Below are positions 43,831 through 53,492 of a stretch of DNA of 64,000 nt, in pieces. Each line of letters begins with the position of its first letter. The first letter of the stretch is position 1. Made by a program: the position numbers and the translations under genes. The notes beneath the pieces were generated by a model that was given only the letters and a program-made list of their open reading frames with translations, was not told the origin of the DNA and did not search any database. The stretch comes from Candidatus Anammoximicrobium sp. (GTDB taxonomy: Bacteria; Planctomycetota; Planctomycetia; Pirellulales; Pirellulaceae). The stretch is from contig JAAYYU010000015.1 in NCBI GenBank assembly GCA_012515235.1, positions 62,001 through 126,000 on the forward strand, in the 5' to 3' direction.

Positions 43831-46773
43831 ATGCGCATGACACTCGCCGCCGTAATGGCATTTCTGCCGGCAATCATCTCGACGGCGCGCGCCGCGGAGG
43901 TTTTGTGGGCCGAGGCGGAGGAGTACTCGGACCAACACGGGTCGGTCGGCGCGGATCGGCCGCCGTTCGGCTCACGCGGTGCCTGCCTGGGCTCGAATTG
44001 GGGCGGGGCGCGCGAGCACTACGCCGTGTACCGTTTTCGCCTCGACCGCGCGTGGAGCGACGCCCGAGTGCATCTGCGCTACGCCCGTCGCGAACCAGGC
44101 GATGCGCTGTGGCTGGTGAACCTGGACGGAAAGACGGTTGCCGAGCGGCTGGTGCTGCCGAGCACCGGCGGCTGGGGGCACCGGGCGGATGCCGAATGGG
44201 CCTTTGCGGAGATCCGCTTGGGGACGCTGTCGCCGGGCGGGCATGCGCTCCGGTTGGTCTCTCTGGCCGACAAGAACAACACGAATCTCGACGGCTTCTT
44301 CCTGACCGACGGCCCTTTCGAGCCCCCCTCCGAGCGAACCGGGATCGAACGCGTCAAACGGCTTCCCACCGACCGGCCGTATCTGGTCGACGAGCAGCTT
44401 ACGGTCGAACAGTTCTGTCCGGACGCGGAGGACGAGTACTATCCGCCGGAAGAGCGCCAACAGCAGGCTGCGGCGGCCGTGCCCCGCGTGGTCGCGATCG
44501 CGGCGGAGCGGGCTGTGCTGGCCGAGGCGGCCGGTGGAACGCGGGAAGTGGGGTTGGGGCAGTCTGCCGAGGAGTGGGATTTTGTGGCCGTCGCCACGGA
44601 CGACGGGAAACCGGCGGCGGTCTTTGAGCGTCAGTTCGCCCGCTGGGGCCTGCTGGCTTACGTCGAACCGGCCGGCCGGCTGACCACGATCCGCAAGGCG
44701 GTGGGCCGTCTGGCGGCGCTGGACCGGCCGACGCTCCGTTACCCGCCTGACTACGAACAAACGCTGCTGGACAGCCGGCGCGATCTGTTGGGCGAAAAGG
44801 TGCTTGCGCAGCAGGGCGACCCGTCGTACGCATCGTGCGCCGCGTTCCTGCCGGATCTTTCCGGATACACGTTTCTGGCCAACGAACAATCGTCCGCCGT
44901 CGTCGCCGTGGCGCCGGACGGCAGCCTCGGCCCGCTGTCCGCCCGCTACGGCTGGAAGCCGCTGGAAGACGTCCAGTTCGACCCCCGCGAACACGTTCCA
45001 GGAGCTTCGCCCGACGCGGCCAAACGCGGGCTCGCAGGCGGCTACCTCCCGGCCATCGACTATGGGTTCTACGATCGCCAGGCGAAGCGGGGTTGGGAGC
45101 AGATCGCTTTCGCTTCCCCGGACGGTCCGGAGGGAACGCTGCAGGTGTACGTCTACCTGCGGATTGCCGACGCCGCGGGCCGCACGCAACGGAAGTACTT
45201 CCACCTGTGGGCCCGCCAAGCGCCGGAACCGATCGCCGGCAGCGCCTTCTTCAGCCGGTTCCTGGCGTTGAACCGGTATTGGGAGCGGGTCCTGAGCGAG
45301 GCGCTGCAGCTCGAACTGCCGGAGCCGCGCATCGCCGACGCCTGCCGCGCCTCGCTCGTGCGTGCCTTCATCACCTACGATGGTTCCGCGCCTCGGTACG
45401 GCGTGGGACACTACGGCGCGGCGCAACATGCGACCTTTCCACCCACGACGCTGAGCATGGTGAATGCCTGTACCGAATGGGGACTGTTCGGGCGGGCCCA
45501 GCGCTACCTGGATTACTACCTCGACCACGTGGTGCGCGACGACGGGACCTTCGACTACTACGGCCCGGCGGTGTCGGAGTACGGCCAGTTGCTGGAGGCC
45601 ATCGCCCAGTACGTGCGCCGCAGCGGCCAGACGGAGTGGCTGACGGCCCGCCTGGAGAAGATCACGGGCATGGTCGAGCGTCTCCGGACGCTGCGGCAAG
45701 AAAGCCTGGTCCAGTTTCCGGAAACCGACGTCCGGCACGGCCTGATCATGGGCTCTCCCGAAGCCGACACGCGGCACGAAGTCAACTACTATTTCTCGGG
45801 CGATGTGTGGACCTGGCGAGGCTGGACCGAACTGGGCCGGTTGCTGACCGAGACCGGCGACACGGCGGCGGCCGAGCGCGGCAAGCAGTTGCTGGCCGAG
45901 TGCGCGCGGTACCAAGCGGACATCGAGGCGAGTGTCCGGAAGTCCAGCCAGCGCAGCGAGCAAGGCCTGTTCGTCCCGCCCGTCGCCGGGTTCGACAAGC
46001 CTTTCCAGACGATGACCCAAGACCGGTTCGCCTCGTATACTAACTACCGCTACTGGATCGAGATGCTCTCCGCCGGATGCCTGCGCCCCGAATGGCAGGA
46101 CGCGATCATCGACTATCGAGTCGCCCGCGGGGGGGAACTGCTGGGGACGACGCGCTTTCAAGGGCACCTGGACGATTGGCCCTACGCGGGCTACGGCTAC
46201 GGGTTGCTGCTTCGCGATCGGGTCCGCCATTACTTGCTCGGCTTCTATGGCGATTTGGCGATGCACCGGATGCGCGGGACGTTTACGGCCTTTGAGCAGT
46301 CGTCCATTCGCGGGCCCGCGGGGCGAAGGTACCTGGCCGATTATTGCGTGCCGGCGCAGCTGGTCGCGCCGCTGTTGGCCAAATGGATGCTGGTCTTCGA
46401 AGAGCGCGATGCCGACGTGCTGTGGTTGTGCCGGGCGATCCCGCAACGCTGGCTCGGACGGGGCGGCGGCGTCGGTGTGCGGCGCGCGGTCACACGCTGG
46501 GGGCCGGTGGATTTCTCGATCACGCCCCGCGACGACGGTATCCTCAGCGCGCAAATCACACTCCCTCGCGCGGACTTCCCGGCCGAGATCCGCCTGCGCT
46601 TGCGCGCGCCGGACGCAGCGCCGATCCGCCAGGTCCTACTCAACGGCCGCCCGCACGAGGACGTCGACGCCGCGGGCCAATACCTTCGCATCGCGCGGCC
46701 GACCGAGCAGTCGCTGAGACTGGAGATCGACACGCGTCAGACCGGAGCAGTCAACCGCGCCGCGCCGCCGTAG
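43831..46773 (+). CDS. secreted large (alpha/alpha)6-barrel glycosidase-like protein
   Basis: 980 residues from the ATG at 43831, with AGGAGG 8 bases upstream and a signal peptide (MRMTLAAVMAFLPAIISTARA). The first ~200 residues are a beta-sandwich that looks carbohydrate-binding (VLWAEAEEYSDQHGS, NTNLDGFFLTDGPFEP). From ~480 the helical toroid begins: FLALNRYWERVLSEALQLELP, FITYDGSAPRYGVGHYG, TLSMVNACTEWGLFGRAQRYLDYYLD and TFDYYGPAVSEYGQLLEAIAQYVRRSGQTEWL. This six-hairpin layout is shared by GH15/GH78/GH88/GH95-like enzymes; acidic residues sit at the expected places but the catalytic pair is not certain. A short beta domain ends the protein. Role: degradation of an extracellular polysaccharide. 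Confidence 0.78.
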   Translation: MRMTLAAVMAFLPAIISTARAAEVLWAEAEEYSDQHGSVGADRPPFGSRGACLGSNWGGAREHYAVYRFRLDRAWSDARVHLRYARREPGDALWLVNLDGKTVAERLVLPSTGGWGHRADAEWAFAEIRLGTLSPGGHALRLVSLADKNNTNLDGFFLTDGPFEPPSERTGIERVKRLPTDRPYLVDEQLTVEQFCPDAEDEYYPPEERQQQAAAAVPRVVAIAAERAVLAEAAGGTREVGLGQSAEEWDFVAVATDDGKPAAVFERQFARWGLLAYVEPAGRLTTIRKAVGRLAALDRPTLRYPPDYEQTLLDSRRDLLGEKVLAQQGDPSYASCAAFLPDLSGYTFLANEQSSAVVAVAPDGSLGPLSARYGWKPLEDVQFDPREHVPGASPDAAKRGLAGGYLPAIDYGFYDRQAKRGWEQIAFASPDGPEGTLQVYVYLRIADAAGRTQRKYFHLWARQAPEPIAGSAFFSRFLALNRYWERVLSEALQLELPEPRIADACRASLVRAFITYDGSAPRYGVGHYGAAQHATFPPTTLSMVNACTEWGLFGRAQRYLDYYLDHVVRDDGTFDYYGPAVSEYGQLLEAIAQYVRRSGQTEWLTARLEKITGMVERLRTLRQESLVQFPETDVRHGLIMGSPEADTRHEVNYYFSGDVWTWRGWTELGRLLTETGDTAAAERGKQLLAECARYQADIEASVRKSSQRSEQGLFVPPVAGFDKPFQTMTQDRFASYTNYRYWIEMLSAGCLRPEWQDAIIDYRVARGGELLGTTRFQGHLDDWPYAGYGYGLLLRDRVRHYLLGFYGDLAMHRMRGTFTAFEQSSIRGPAGRRYLADYCVPAQLVAPLLAKWMLVFEERDADVLWLCRAIPQRWLGRGGGVGVRRAVTRWGPVDFSITPRDDGILSAQITLPRADFPAEIRLRLRAPDAAPIRQVLLNGRPHEDVDAAGQYLRIARPTEQSLRLEIDTRQTGAVNRAAPP

Positions 46774-47696
46774 TGCCGTGTCCAGTCCAAGAATCGCGGT
46801 TGCCGTGAGCGACCAGAACGGCGCCGCGTCCCGCCGCGACGTGCCCCCGAAGGACGCAACTCGCCTGGGGTTGGCTGAGCGAGACCGCCAACGCTTGCTT
46901 TCGCGGGTCGCGCCGATCTTGGGCACAGATCAGGACCTTGGCGTCAACCGCGTTCATGAAGTTCGTCCCGACTGAAATGCGGCGCAGCGACTGGAAGAGG
47001 ATTGCTTTGCGTACGTTCGGGCACTCGTTGGAGAATCCGCAGGCGCTCGTTCCGCTCGTTCCCGCTCGGCTCGCTCACGGCCGTTTCCTGCACCAGCAGC
47101 TCAACTCCACCGTTCGCTGCAAAGTCACATCGACTCTCCGGCCGGAATGCCCCACCGCAACAGACGGTTCGGGTTTTCTGACGCATCGCAAACCTCCCTC
47201 CACGGGAGCCAGCCGGACACCAGCTGTTGCAGCCGTCCCTGTTGTGGCCAAGATGGATCACGGTTCTCCGTCCACCTTCTCATTTCTCCCGTGCTGTCGT
47301 CCCTGGGTCAATTCGAGCAACTTCGCATCGTGTTCGAGGCGGGCTCGGTCACAGCGTCCGTGCTACCTTGTGGGCATCACCCGCCCCAACTGTTTGGAAA
47401 TCTGGGCAGTCTGTGCAGCACGGATAGCCGATCAGCCGGCATCTCCTGAAACAACCAATCCCGAGAAGCCGAGCCGCTGGTTCGACCAAAGACCACGAGG
47501 ACAGTCGGGGGAGTGTCCAAGGCCGGGCCACGCCCCAAATCGAAGAAGACGGCGATCACCCCAGTTCGAAGACAGATTGGCGGAACCCAATCCAGACGAC
47601 GCCCTTGGTCTTGTCCTGCTGGCGAACGATGCTAGACTATCCCTACGCCATGGACGATCTGGTTTCACAGCCAGGTTTCATCAAAGGAGGATGGCT
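46774..47696. other. long region without a recognisable intact gene
   Basis: About 920 bases with several short frames on both strands (for example near 46940-47260) but no conserved domain, signal peptide or good start. Codon composition changes between segments, which suggests an eroded gene or insertion. A weak promoter lies at its end. Confidence 0.5.
47611..47638 (+). promoter_or_regulatory. possible housekeeping promoter for the small gene
   Basis: TTGTCC (47611-47616), 16-base spacer, TAGACT (47633-47638), about 60 bases before the small gene at 47697. Confidence 0.35.
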
Positions 47697-47957
47697 ATGG
47701 ATGGATTGATGGCTGGGATGGATCGCTTGTACGAGCTTTACCAGGGCCATTTCCGGGAGTTGCGCGCCGACGTCATTGCGGTCAATCGCTCGCTCGGTTC
47801 GACGTGGCCGGAAAAAACGTGGATGGAACTGCTGAGCCGGACTGACTTCGAGAGGCTAATCACGGCTCCCACCGACGACCCGAAGGTAATCCAGCGCTGG
47901 GTCCGACGACTGATCCGCGGCCACGAGCACGAATTCCCTGAATTGCAGGTCGCCTGA
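47697..47957 (+). CDS. small helical protein of unknown function
   Basis: 86 residues from the ATG at 47697, which has AAAGGAGG 6 bases upstream (an in-frame ATG two codons earlier sits directly on the Shine-Dalgarno and is less likely). The sequence is helical and charged (MDRLYELYQGHFRELRADV, TWMELLSRTDFERLI, IQRWVRRLIRGHEHEFPEL), with no Cys and no signal. It converges with the TIR-domain gene 19 bases away. Not recognised. Confidence 0.65.
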   Translation: MDGLMAGMDRLYELYQGHFRELRADVIAVNRSLGSTWPEKTWMELLSRTDFERLITAPTDDPKVIQRWVRRLIRGHEHEFPELQVA

Positions 47958-47976
47958 CCACGTTCCGGACGGTGCG

Positions 47977-48987
47977 TTACGCAGGTCCGACCACGGTGAG
48001 TCCTTGCAGCACCATGAGGACATTGTCGCTCTCGACCTCGTGGGCAGCCAGGCACGCACGATAGATCGCATTCCTTGCCTCGTTCAGTTCATCAGGATCG
48101 TCGGACCAGATGACCTTCAAGCGGAGCTGTTGAGCCACGACCTCGCAGAGCCGGACGACGACCGCTTGAGCATCCGCGGAACGCTCCAGTGATTTCGCCA
48201 CACCGACCAAGATCGGCGTCGCCGTTTTTGCAAAATCGCGTTGCCAGTCTCGTTCCCCTGCACTCGGTTGGATGAGCGTGTAGTAGAAATCCGCGAGGCG
48301 GATCCCGGCCGTTGTCCACATCTGCTGGTAGGGTTCGGCGAGTTCCAGCGTTGTCTCTCGCTGAAGCGTCTGCAGTACAAATGGCCCCAATTCGGAATCC
48401 CTCAACTCTCCAGAGTCCATTGCCCGTTCCAGATCCCGCAAGAACTGCTGATGCGACGGCGGTTGAGCTCCTGCTCCGACGACCCTGAAAGCCGGTTGAA
48501 TCTGCCCCGTCACAGTCTCCTGCTGGAACCCTGAAGGGTTCGCGGCGTCTCGGATGACCTTGGCGATGGTTACGAGTGCTTCGTTCAACTGAGAGGCTTC
48601 CAAGCTGTCCAGCGGTCGAGCGGGATCGTGAGCGGCTTGATACTCGGCGATGTCCGTTTCGTCGTAGAGGCTCGCCGTCACGGGAATCCACAGCACGGTC
48701 AGTCCTTGGGAACGGGCGGCGTCGAGGATGGGCGTCACTTCCTCATTCGCAATGAAGTCCGACGCGAGGAAGTTCTGGCTGACCAAGAGCACGGCTACCC
48801 TGGCCCGCTTGAGGGCTTGGGCGATCTCCTCTCTCCATTTCCCTCCTGCCCTGACGCGAGTATCCGCCCACACATCGATCTCTTGCTTGCGAACCAGCGG
48901 CTTCAGGGCTGTCTGGAGTCTGTCGAGCCATTCCTTGTCCCGATGGCTGTAGCTGATGAAGATCTTGTCCCGGGTCGTCGCGTTCAT
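47977..48987 (-). CDS. TIR-domain protein
   Basis: 336 residues. Residues ~6-150 are a bacterial TIR domain: KIFISYSHRDKEWLDRL (box 1), IDVWADTRVRAGGKWREEI (box 2), VAVLLVSQNFLASDFIANEEV, where a Glu fits the NADase site, and LTVLWIPVTASLYDETDIAEYQAAH. The C-terminal ~180 residues are helical (FLRDLERAMDSGELRDSE, FAKTATPILVGVAKSLERS) and not recognised. TIR proteins of this kind are NAD+ hydrolases or signal makers in antiphage defence, or act in signalling. No Thoeris-type ThsA, STING-CBASS or pAgo partner lies beside it. The small gene converging on it is an uncertain partner. No good ribosome site before the ATG. Confidence 0.85.
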   Translation of the reverse strand: MNATTRDKIFISYSHRDKEWLDRLQTALKPLVRKQEIDVWADTRVRAGGKWREEIAQALKRARVAVLLVSQNFLASDFIANEEVTPILDAARSQGLTVLWIPVTASLYDETDIAEYQAAHDPARPLDSLEASQLNEALVTIAKVIRDAANPSGFQQETVTGQIQPAFRVVGAGAQPPSHQQFLRDLERAMDSGELRDSELGPFVLQTLQRETTLELAEPYQQMWTTAGIRLADFYYTLIQPSAGERDWQRDFAKTATPILVGVAKSLERSADAQAVVVRLCEVVAQQLRLKVIWSDDPDELNEARNAIYRACLAAHEVESDNVLMVLQGLTVVGPA

Positions 48988-49681
48988 TGGTTGGCATCTC
49001 GATGAGAGGGACTCGTTTCGACCAGGCTAACCGTGGAAAACCCGGGGGTCGTCCGTCAAATGGCTCTTGAGCGCGTCGTACGTCGCCGACCTTACAAGGC
49101 TTTGGCTGTTCCCGAAAAAACCTGGGCACCCGCGCTATTCACGATATCCGTTTTTCCCGGCTCCCGTTCCGGCCGCCTCTCCGCCAAGCTAAGCGGCGGC
49201 CGGCCCGCTGTCAACAAATGGCCGGCGTTTCGGGACGCTCCCGGCGCGCGCGCCGAAATCGTTCCTTTTTCGGCTGACCAGCCCCGATTCTCCGCGCTTG
49301 TGGGGCCGATTCCCGACATGCCAGTCGCGGGAATCCATCGCACAATTCGAGACGCCGAAAAGCCGTGAGCGCGCATAGCCTTCGGCACGTCAGCGCCCCG
49401 CAGTCTCGTCCCTTGATGAATCGGACCCGGGCTCGTCTCCATCGGCGGGCACGATGACGTGTTGGTCGCTGGCTACGGCCCACGGTGGCCACCGGTCCTG
49501 TTCAGCCGATTCGGCGGCGCCCAAAACCTGCTCGTCGAATCCGCTTTCGCTACGAAGCTGCTCGAAGGCGGCGATGGCGGCGGTATAATCGTCCTTCGCG
49601 GCGGCGCGCGATGGTCCGACAGCGATGCCTCCGCATGAGCGGGCGATTTGTTCCTGACAGATTCATCGAGGAACCAGTACC
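48988..49681. other. intergenic region, no gene recognised
   Basis: About 690 bases. No domain, terminator or repeat is clear. It should carry the promoter of the TIR gene and of the glycoside hydrolase-like gene at 49682. Confidence 0.4.
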
Positions 49682-51817
49682 ATGCAAGCGAATCGATCGT
49701 CTTCAGTGTCTTTTCCGCAGCATCCCCGCAGAACGCGTTTCCTGGCGGTTCGAATGACGGCGGTTGCGGTTGTCGCACTCGTCGTCGGGATGACCTTCAC
49801 TGCCGGACCGGGCGCGGCGGCGCACGGCGACGGCAGTGGCGAGGTCACGATCACGGGCGAATTGAAGCAGTGGCACAAGGTGACGCTGACGCTGGACGGA
49901 CCGTGGGCTCGCGAAGCGGACGACGCCCCGAATCCCTTTACCGACAACCGCCTGACGGTGACGTTCCGCCACGAGTCCGGTTCACCCCGGTACGCGGTGC
50001 CAGGCTACTTTGCCGCTGACGGCGATGCGGCCAACACGTCCGCCGACGCCGGTACGAAATGGCGAGCCCACCTGTCGCCGGACAAGGCGGGCCGCTGGAC
50101 TTATCACGTCTCTTTCGTCCAGGGCAAGCACGTCGCCCTCGATCCGTCGATGGCCGGCAAGCCGCTGGCGCGGTACGACGGCAAGACGGGTTCGTTCCGG
50201 ATCGCGGCGACGGACAAGACGGGGCGGGATTTCCGCGGCGAAGGCCGGCTGCAGTACGTGGGCAAACACCAGCTGCGGCTGGCCGGCAGCGGCCGTTACT
50301 TCCTGAAAGCCGGCCCCGACGCGCCGGAGACGCTGCTGGCCTACGCCGATTTCGACGGCACCCACCCCGGCAAGGAGCGCCGGCCGCGGCCCGGCGAGGC
50401 GACGCCGGGCAAGGACCTGCATCGCTACGAACCGCACCTACGGGACTGGCGCCCCGGCGATCCGACGTGGAAAGACGGCAAGGGGAAAGGACTGATCGGG
50501 GCGCTCGACTATCTGGCCGGCAAGGGCTGCAACGCGTGTTCCTTCTTGCCCTACAACGCCGGCGGCGACGGGGACAATGTGTGGCCCTTCGCAGGGCGCG
50601 ACGACAAACTGCACTACGACTGCTCGAAGCTCGACCAGTGGCAGATCGTGTTCGACCACGCCCAGCGGCTGGGACTGTACCTGCATTTCAAACTGCAGGA
50701 GACCGAAATCGACGACAATCGCAGCGGGCACGGCAAGGACGAAGGCCGGCGCACCGTCGCCACGTCGCTGGACGGCGGCGACTTGGGCGTGGAACGCAAG
50801 TTGTATTGCCGCGAGCTGATCGCCCGCTTCGGCTACGAGTTGGCGCTGAATTGGAACCTGGGCGAAGAGAACACGCAGTCGCCCGAGCAGCAGCGGGCGA
50901 TGGCCCGCTACATTCACGATCTCGACCCGTACCACCATCTGATCGTGGTCCACACGTTTCCCAACTGGCAGGACCGGGTGTACCCGGAACTGCTGGGCGA
51001 CCGCTCGGTCCTGACCGGCGCCTCGCTGCAGAACGGCTGGAACAACGCTCATCAGCGGACGCTGAAGTGGGTTACGGAATCGGCCCGGGCCGGCCGGCCG
51101 TGGGTTGTGGCTAACGACGAGCAGAATCCCGCGTCGCTCGGTGTCCCGCCCGATCCGGGTTACGCGGGGTTTTCGGGGCGGACGCAGGATGACGGGCCGT
51201 CCTACGATCTGCACGACATCCGCAAAGCGACGCTGTGGGGCACGATCATGGCCGGCGGCGCGGGCGTCGAGTACTACTTCGGCTACAAACTGCCGCAGAA
51301 CGATCTGGTGTGCGAGGACTTCCGCAGCCGCGATCGGTCATGGGACTACTGCCGCATCGCGCTGGACTTCTTCCGCGAGCACCAGATCCCGTTCTGGGAA
51401 ATGACCAACGCCGACGCCCTGATCGGCAACGCCAGGCACGACAACAGCAAATACTGCCTGGCCAAACCGGGCAGCGTGTATCTGGTTTACCTGCCGGCGG
51501 GCGGAACGAGCGACATCGACTTGAGCGGCGTTTCGGGGACGTTCACCGTACGCTGGTTCGATCCGCGGAGCGGCGGACCGCTGCAACAGGGCTCGGTGCT
51601 CCAGGTTGCCGGCGGCGGCAAGGCGGCCCTGGGCACACCGCCGCAGGATGCCAGCGAGGATTGGCTGGTCGTCATCACTCCGTCGAGTCTGAAATCCTCA
51701 CGCGGCAGGGAAGCGATGGCGCCGATTTCCGAAGGCCTCGGTGTCGGCAATGTCCCTGCGGGTGAAGAACGGCGACTCGGCCAGCATCGAAAACGACACC
51801 ATGCAAGTCTCCCGTGA
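49682..51817 (+). CDS. secreted glycoside hydrolase-like protein with DUF5060-like and collagen-binding-like domains
   Basis: 711 residues. GAGGAA lies ~10 bases before the ATG. The N-terminus has an extended leader then a hydrophobic stretch (AVAVVALVVGMTFTAG) that serves as signal peptide. A DUF5060-like beta-sandwich (VTITGELKQWHKVTLTLDG, PRYAVPGYFAAD) is followed by a TIM-barrel (ALDYLAGKGCNACSFLPYNAGGDGDNVWPF, LALNWNLGEENTQSPEQQ with a likely acid Glu) and a C-terminal beta domain resembling the putative collagen-binding module (YCLAKPGSVYLVYLPAGG, VRWFDPRSGGPLQ). This layout recalls DUF4038/apiosidase-like enzymes acting on plant- or algal-type glycans. The last ~40 residues are Arg/His-rich and unlike the family, perhaps a read-on of the frame. 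Confidence 0.8.
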   Translation: MQANRSSSVSFPQHPRRTRFLAVRMTAVAVVALVVGMTFTAGPGAAAHGDGSGEVTITGELKQWHKVTLTLDGPWAREADDAPNPFTDNRLTVTFRHESGSPRYAVPGYFAADGDAANTSADAGTKWRAHLSPDKAGRWTYHVSFVQGKHVALDPSMAGKPLARYDGKTGSFRIAATDKTGRDFRGEGRLQYVGKHQLRLAGSGRYFLKAGPDAPETLLAYADFDGTHPGKERRPRPGEATPGKDLHRYEPHLRDWRPGDPTWKDGKGKGLIGALDYLAGKGCNACSFLPYNAGGDGDNVWPFAGRDDKLHYDCSKLDQWQIVFDHAQRLGLYLHFKLQETEIDDNRSGHGKDEGRRTVATSLDGGDLGVERKLYCRELIARFGYELALNWNLGEENTQSPEQQRAMARYIHDLDPYHHLIVVHTFPNWQDRVYPELLGDRSVLTGASLQNGWNNAHQRTLKWVTESARAGRPWVVANDEQNPASLGVPPDPGYAGFSGRTQDDGPSYDLHDIRKATLWGTIMAGGAGVEYYFGYKLPQNDLVCEDFRSRDRSWDYCRIALDFFREHQIPFWEMTNADALIGNARHDNSKYCLAKPGSVYLVYLPAGGTSDIDLSGVSGTFTVRWFDPRSGGPLQQGSVLQVAGGGKAALGTPPQDASEDWLVVITPSSLKSSRGREAMAPISEGLGVGNVPAGEERRLGQHRKRHHASLP

Positions 51818-51893
51818 TGCCGCAAAAAGGCGTGAAGGAGGACGGCCGCCGGGAGCTTTCGTTCGCGGCACAGGCGGGATCGAACACGGTCCT

Positions 51894-53210
51894 TCACGGA
51901 GACTCAGGCGACAACCTCGTGATACCCGGCATCGCCAGCGGGATCGGTTCGAGCCTGGTGTTCCAATCCAGTTGGTCCGGGACCAAGGACTGCCGGCTGT
52001 GCAGCGCCTGGTCCCACGTGACCTCCTGGCCCGTGTACGCCGCCATGCGTCCCAGGATCGCCATCAGCGTGCTGCGGGCCATGCGCGGGCCGTCGTTCAG
52101 GGGGCGGCCGGAACGAATGGCGGCGAACAGTTCGTCGTGCTGGGTCTGATACTTGTTGTTTTGCACACCGGTGTAGCGCCATTCGTTCTTCCCTTGGATC
52201 ACGGGCGCGCGGCCGCGGCCGATCGTACAGGTCCCCTCGCTGCCAATCACGTAGTCGGCGTTTTCGTTGTAGCATCCGGATTGGGACCGGCAGGCCAGAA
52301 AACCGCGAATGCCGCCGGCATACTCGTAGGCCACGAAGCCGTTGTCGAACGTGTTTCCTTCGGCCGGGAAGACGCGGCTGCCCGTGGCCACCGCTTTGAC
52401 GGGCATCACGTCGTCCAGCCACCACGACATCTTGTCCACGCTGTGCCCGCCGGACAGCAGGATCGTCAGGTCCCCGGACAGCCAGAGATGGTCGTACCAG
52501 TCGCGAATCTGCCACTCGACATCGCCCATCCCCGGCGGCCGCGGCCCCGGATGCTTGTGCGAGAGGCTGCCACGCAAGTACGTGGAATACACGGTCCGGA
52601 CGGCACCAATCGCGCCGCTTCGGATCTGCTGGTGCGCGGCGCGCAGCGCGTGGTCGTAACGCCAGCAGAACCCCGAGACGATGCTCAATTGCTTTTGCCG
52701 CGCCGCTTCCGACGACTCCAGGACGGATCGCACTCCGGGACCGTCGATCCCCGCCGTGATTTCGACGAAGGCGTGCTTGCCGGCCTGGACGGCGGCGCGG
52801 AGATGTTCCGGGCGAAAGGCGGGAGGGGTGGTCAGCAGCACCACGTCCACGCCGCTGTCGATCAGTCGTTGATAGGCGTCGAATCCCAGAAAGCAGCGCT
52901 CCCGTTCGACGCGGACCTGGTCCGGCAGTTGCTTGCGCAGTAGTGCCAGGCTGGTCTGCATCGGGCCCTCGAACAGATCCGCCATGGCCGTCAGTTGCAC
53001 GTTGGCCTCGGCGCGGAGCGCATTGGCCGCCGCGCCGGCGCCTCGTCCGCCACAGCCGATCAGCCCCACGCGCAGGGTCTGCGTGCTGACCGGCCCGGCC
53101 AGCACCGCGGGCCATCCCGCGGGGCCCGCCAGTGCGCTGCCGAACGCGGCCGTGGCGCTGGAGCGTAGGAAACGGCGACGCGAAGTTCTGCGGTCGGTCG
53201 AGCCGGTCAT
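51894..53210 (-). CDS. Tat-exported Gfo/Idh/MocA-family NAD(P)-dependent oxidoreductase
   Basis: 438 residues from the ATG at 53210 (GGAG 9 bases upstream). The N-terminus carries a twin-arginine signal RRRFLRSSATAAFG, so the folded cofactor-bound enzyme should be exported. Rossmann motif LRVGLIGCGGRGAGAAANAL, then AMADLFEG, DVVLLTTPPAFRPEHLRAAVQAGKHAFVE (the EKP-region Lys is replaced by VEITAG), and a C-terminal domain with GGHSVDKMSWWLDD. The family oxidises or reduces sugars, including 3-keto sugar chemistry. The usual EKP Lys looks absent (EITAG), so activity may differ. Divergent from the Cys/Met gene, 282 bases apart. Confidence 0.9.
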   Translation of the reverse strand: MTGSTDRRTSRRRFLRSSATAAFGSALAGPAGWPAVLAGPVSTQTLRVGLIGCGGRGAGAAANALRAEANVQLTAMADLFEGPMQTSLALLRKQLPDQVRVERERCFLGFDAYQRLIDSGVDVVLLTTPPAFRPEHLRAAVQAGKHAFVEITAGIDGPGVRSVLESSEAARQKQLSIVSGFCWRYDHALRAAHQQIRSGAIGAVRTVYSTYLRGSLSHKHPGPRPPGMGDVEWQIRDWYDHLWLSGDLTILLSGGHSVDKMSWWLDDVMPVKAVATGSRVFPAEGNTFDNGFVAYEYAGGIRGFLACRSQSGCYNENADYVIGSEGTCTIGRGRAPVIQGKNEWRYTGVQNNKYQTQHDELFAAIRSGRPLNDGPRMARSTLMAILGRMAAYTGQEVTWDQALHSRQSLVPDQLDWNTRLEPIPLAMPGITRLSPESP

Positions 53211-53492
53211 CAGGGAGTCTCCAGTTCGGTCGTTGGTCGCCTTTTCGGTCACACCGCGATTTGTGCGCCAGGGCCGCAATACGGCCTGTGTATTGTGTCC
53301 CAGGCAAGCCGCGTTCTACAAGACAGGCGCCGGGCCAGACGCTTGCGGACCGGGGACGGTTGACTTCCGGCGGCCGAAGCGGCATCATGCTAGGCAGTGC
53401 GGGAACCGGCCTCGACCGCCCCCGGCCCGTCCGCGGGGCGCCGGCCGGTCTTCCCTGTCGTTGCCAACCCGTTTCGCAAAGGATACGCGCTC

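Noticed and set aside
46938..47957. 339-codon frame leading into the small gene
   Set aside because: Only its last 86 codons, after a strong ribosome site, look protein-like; the earlier part is non-conserved low-complexity reading.
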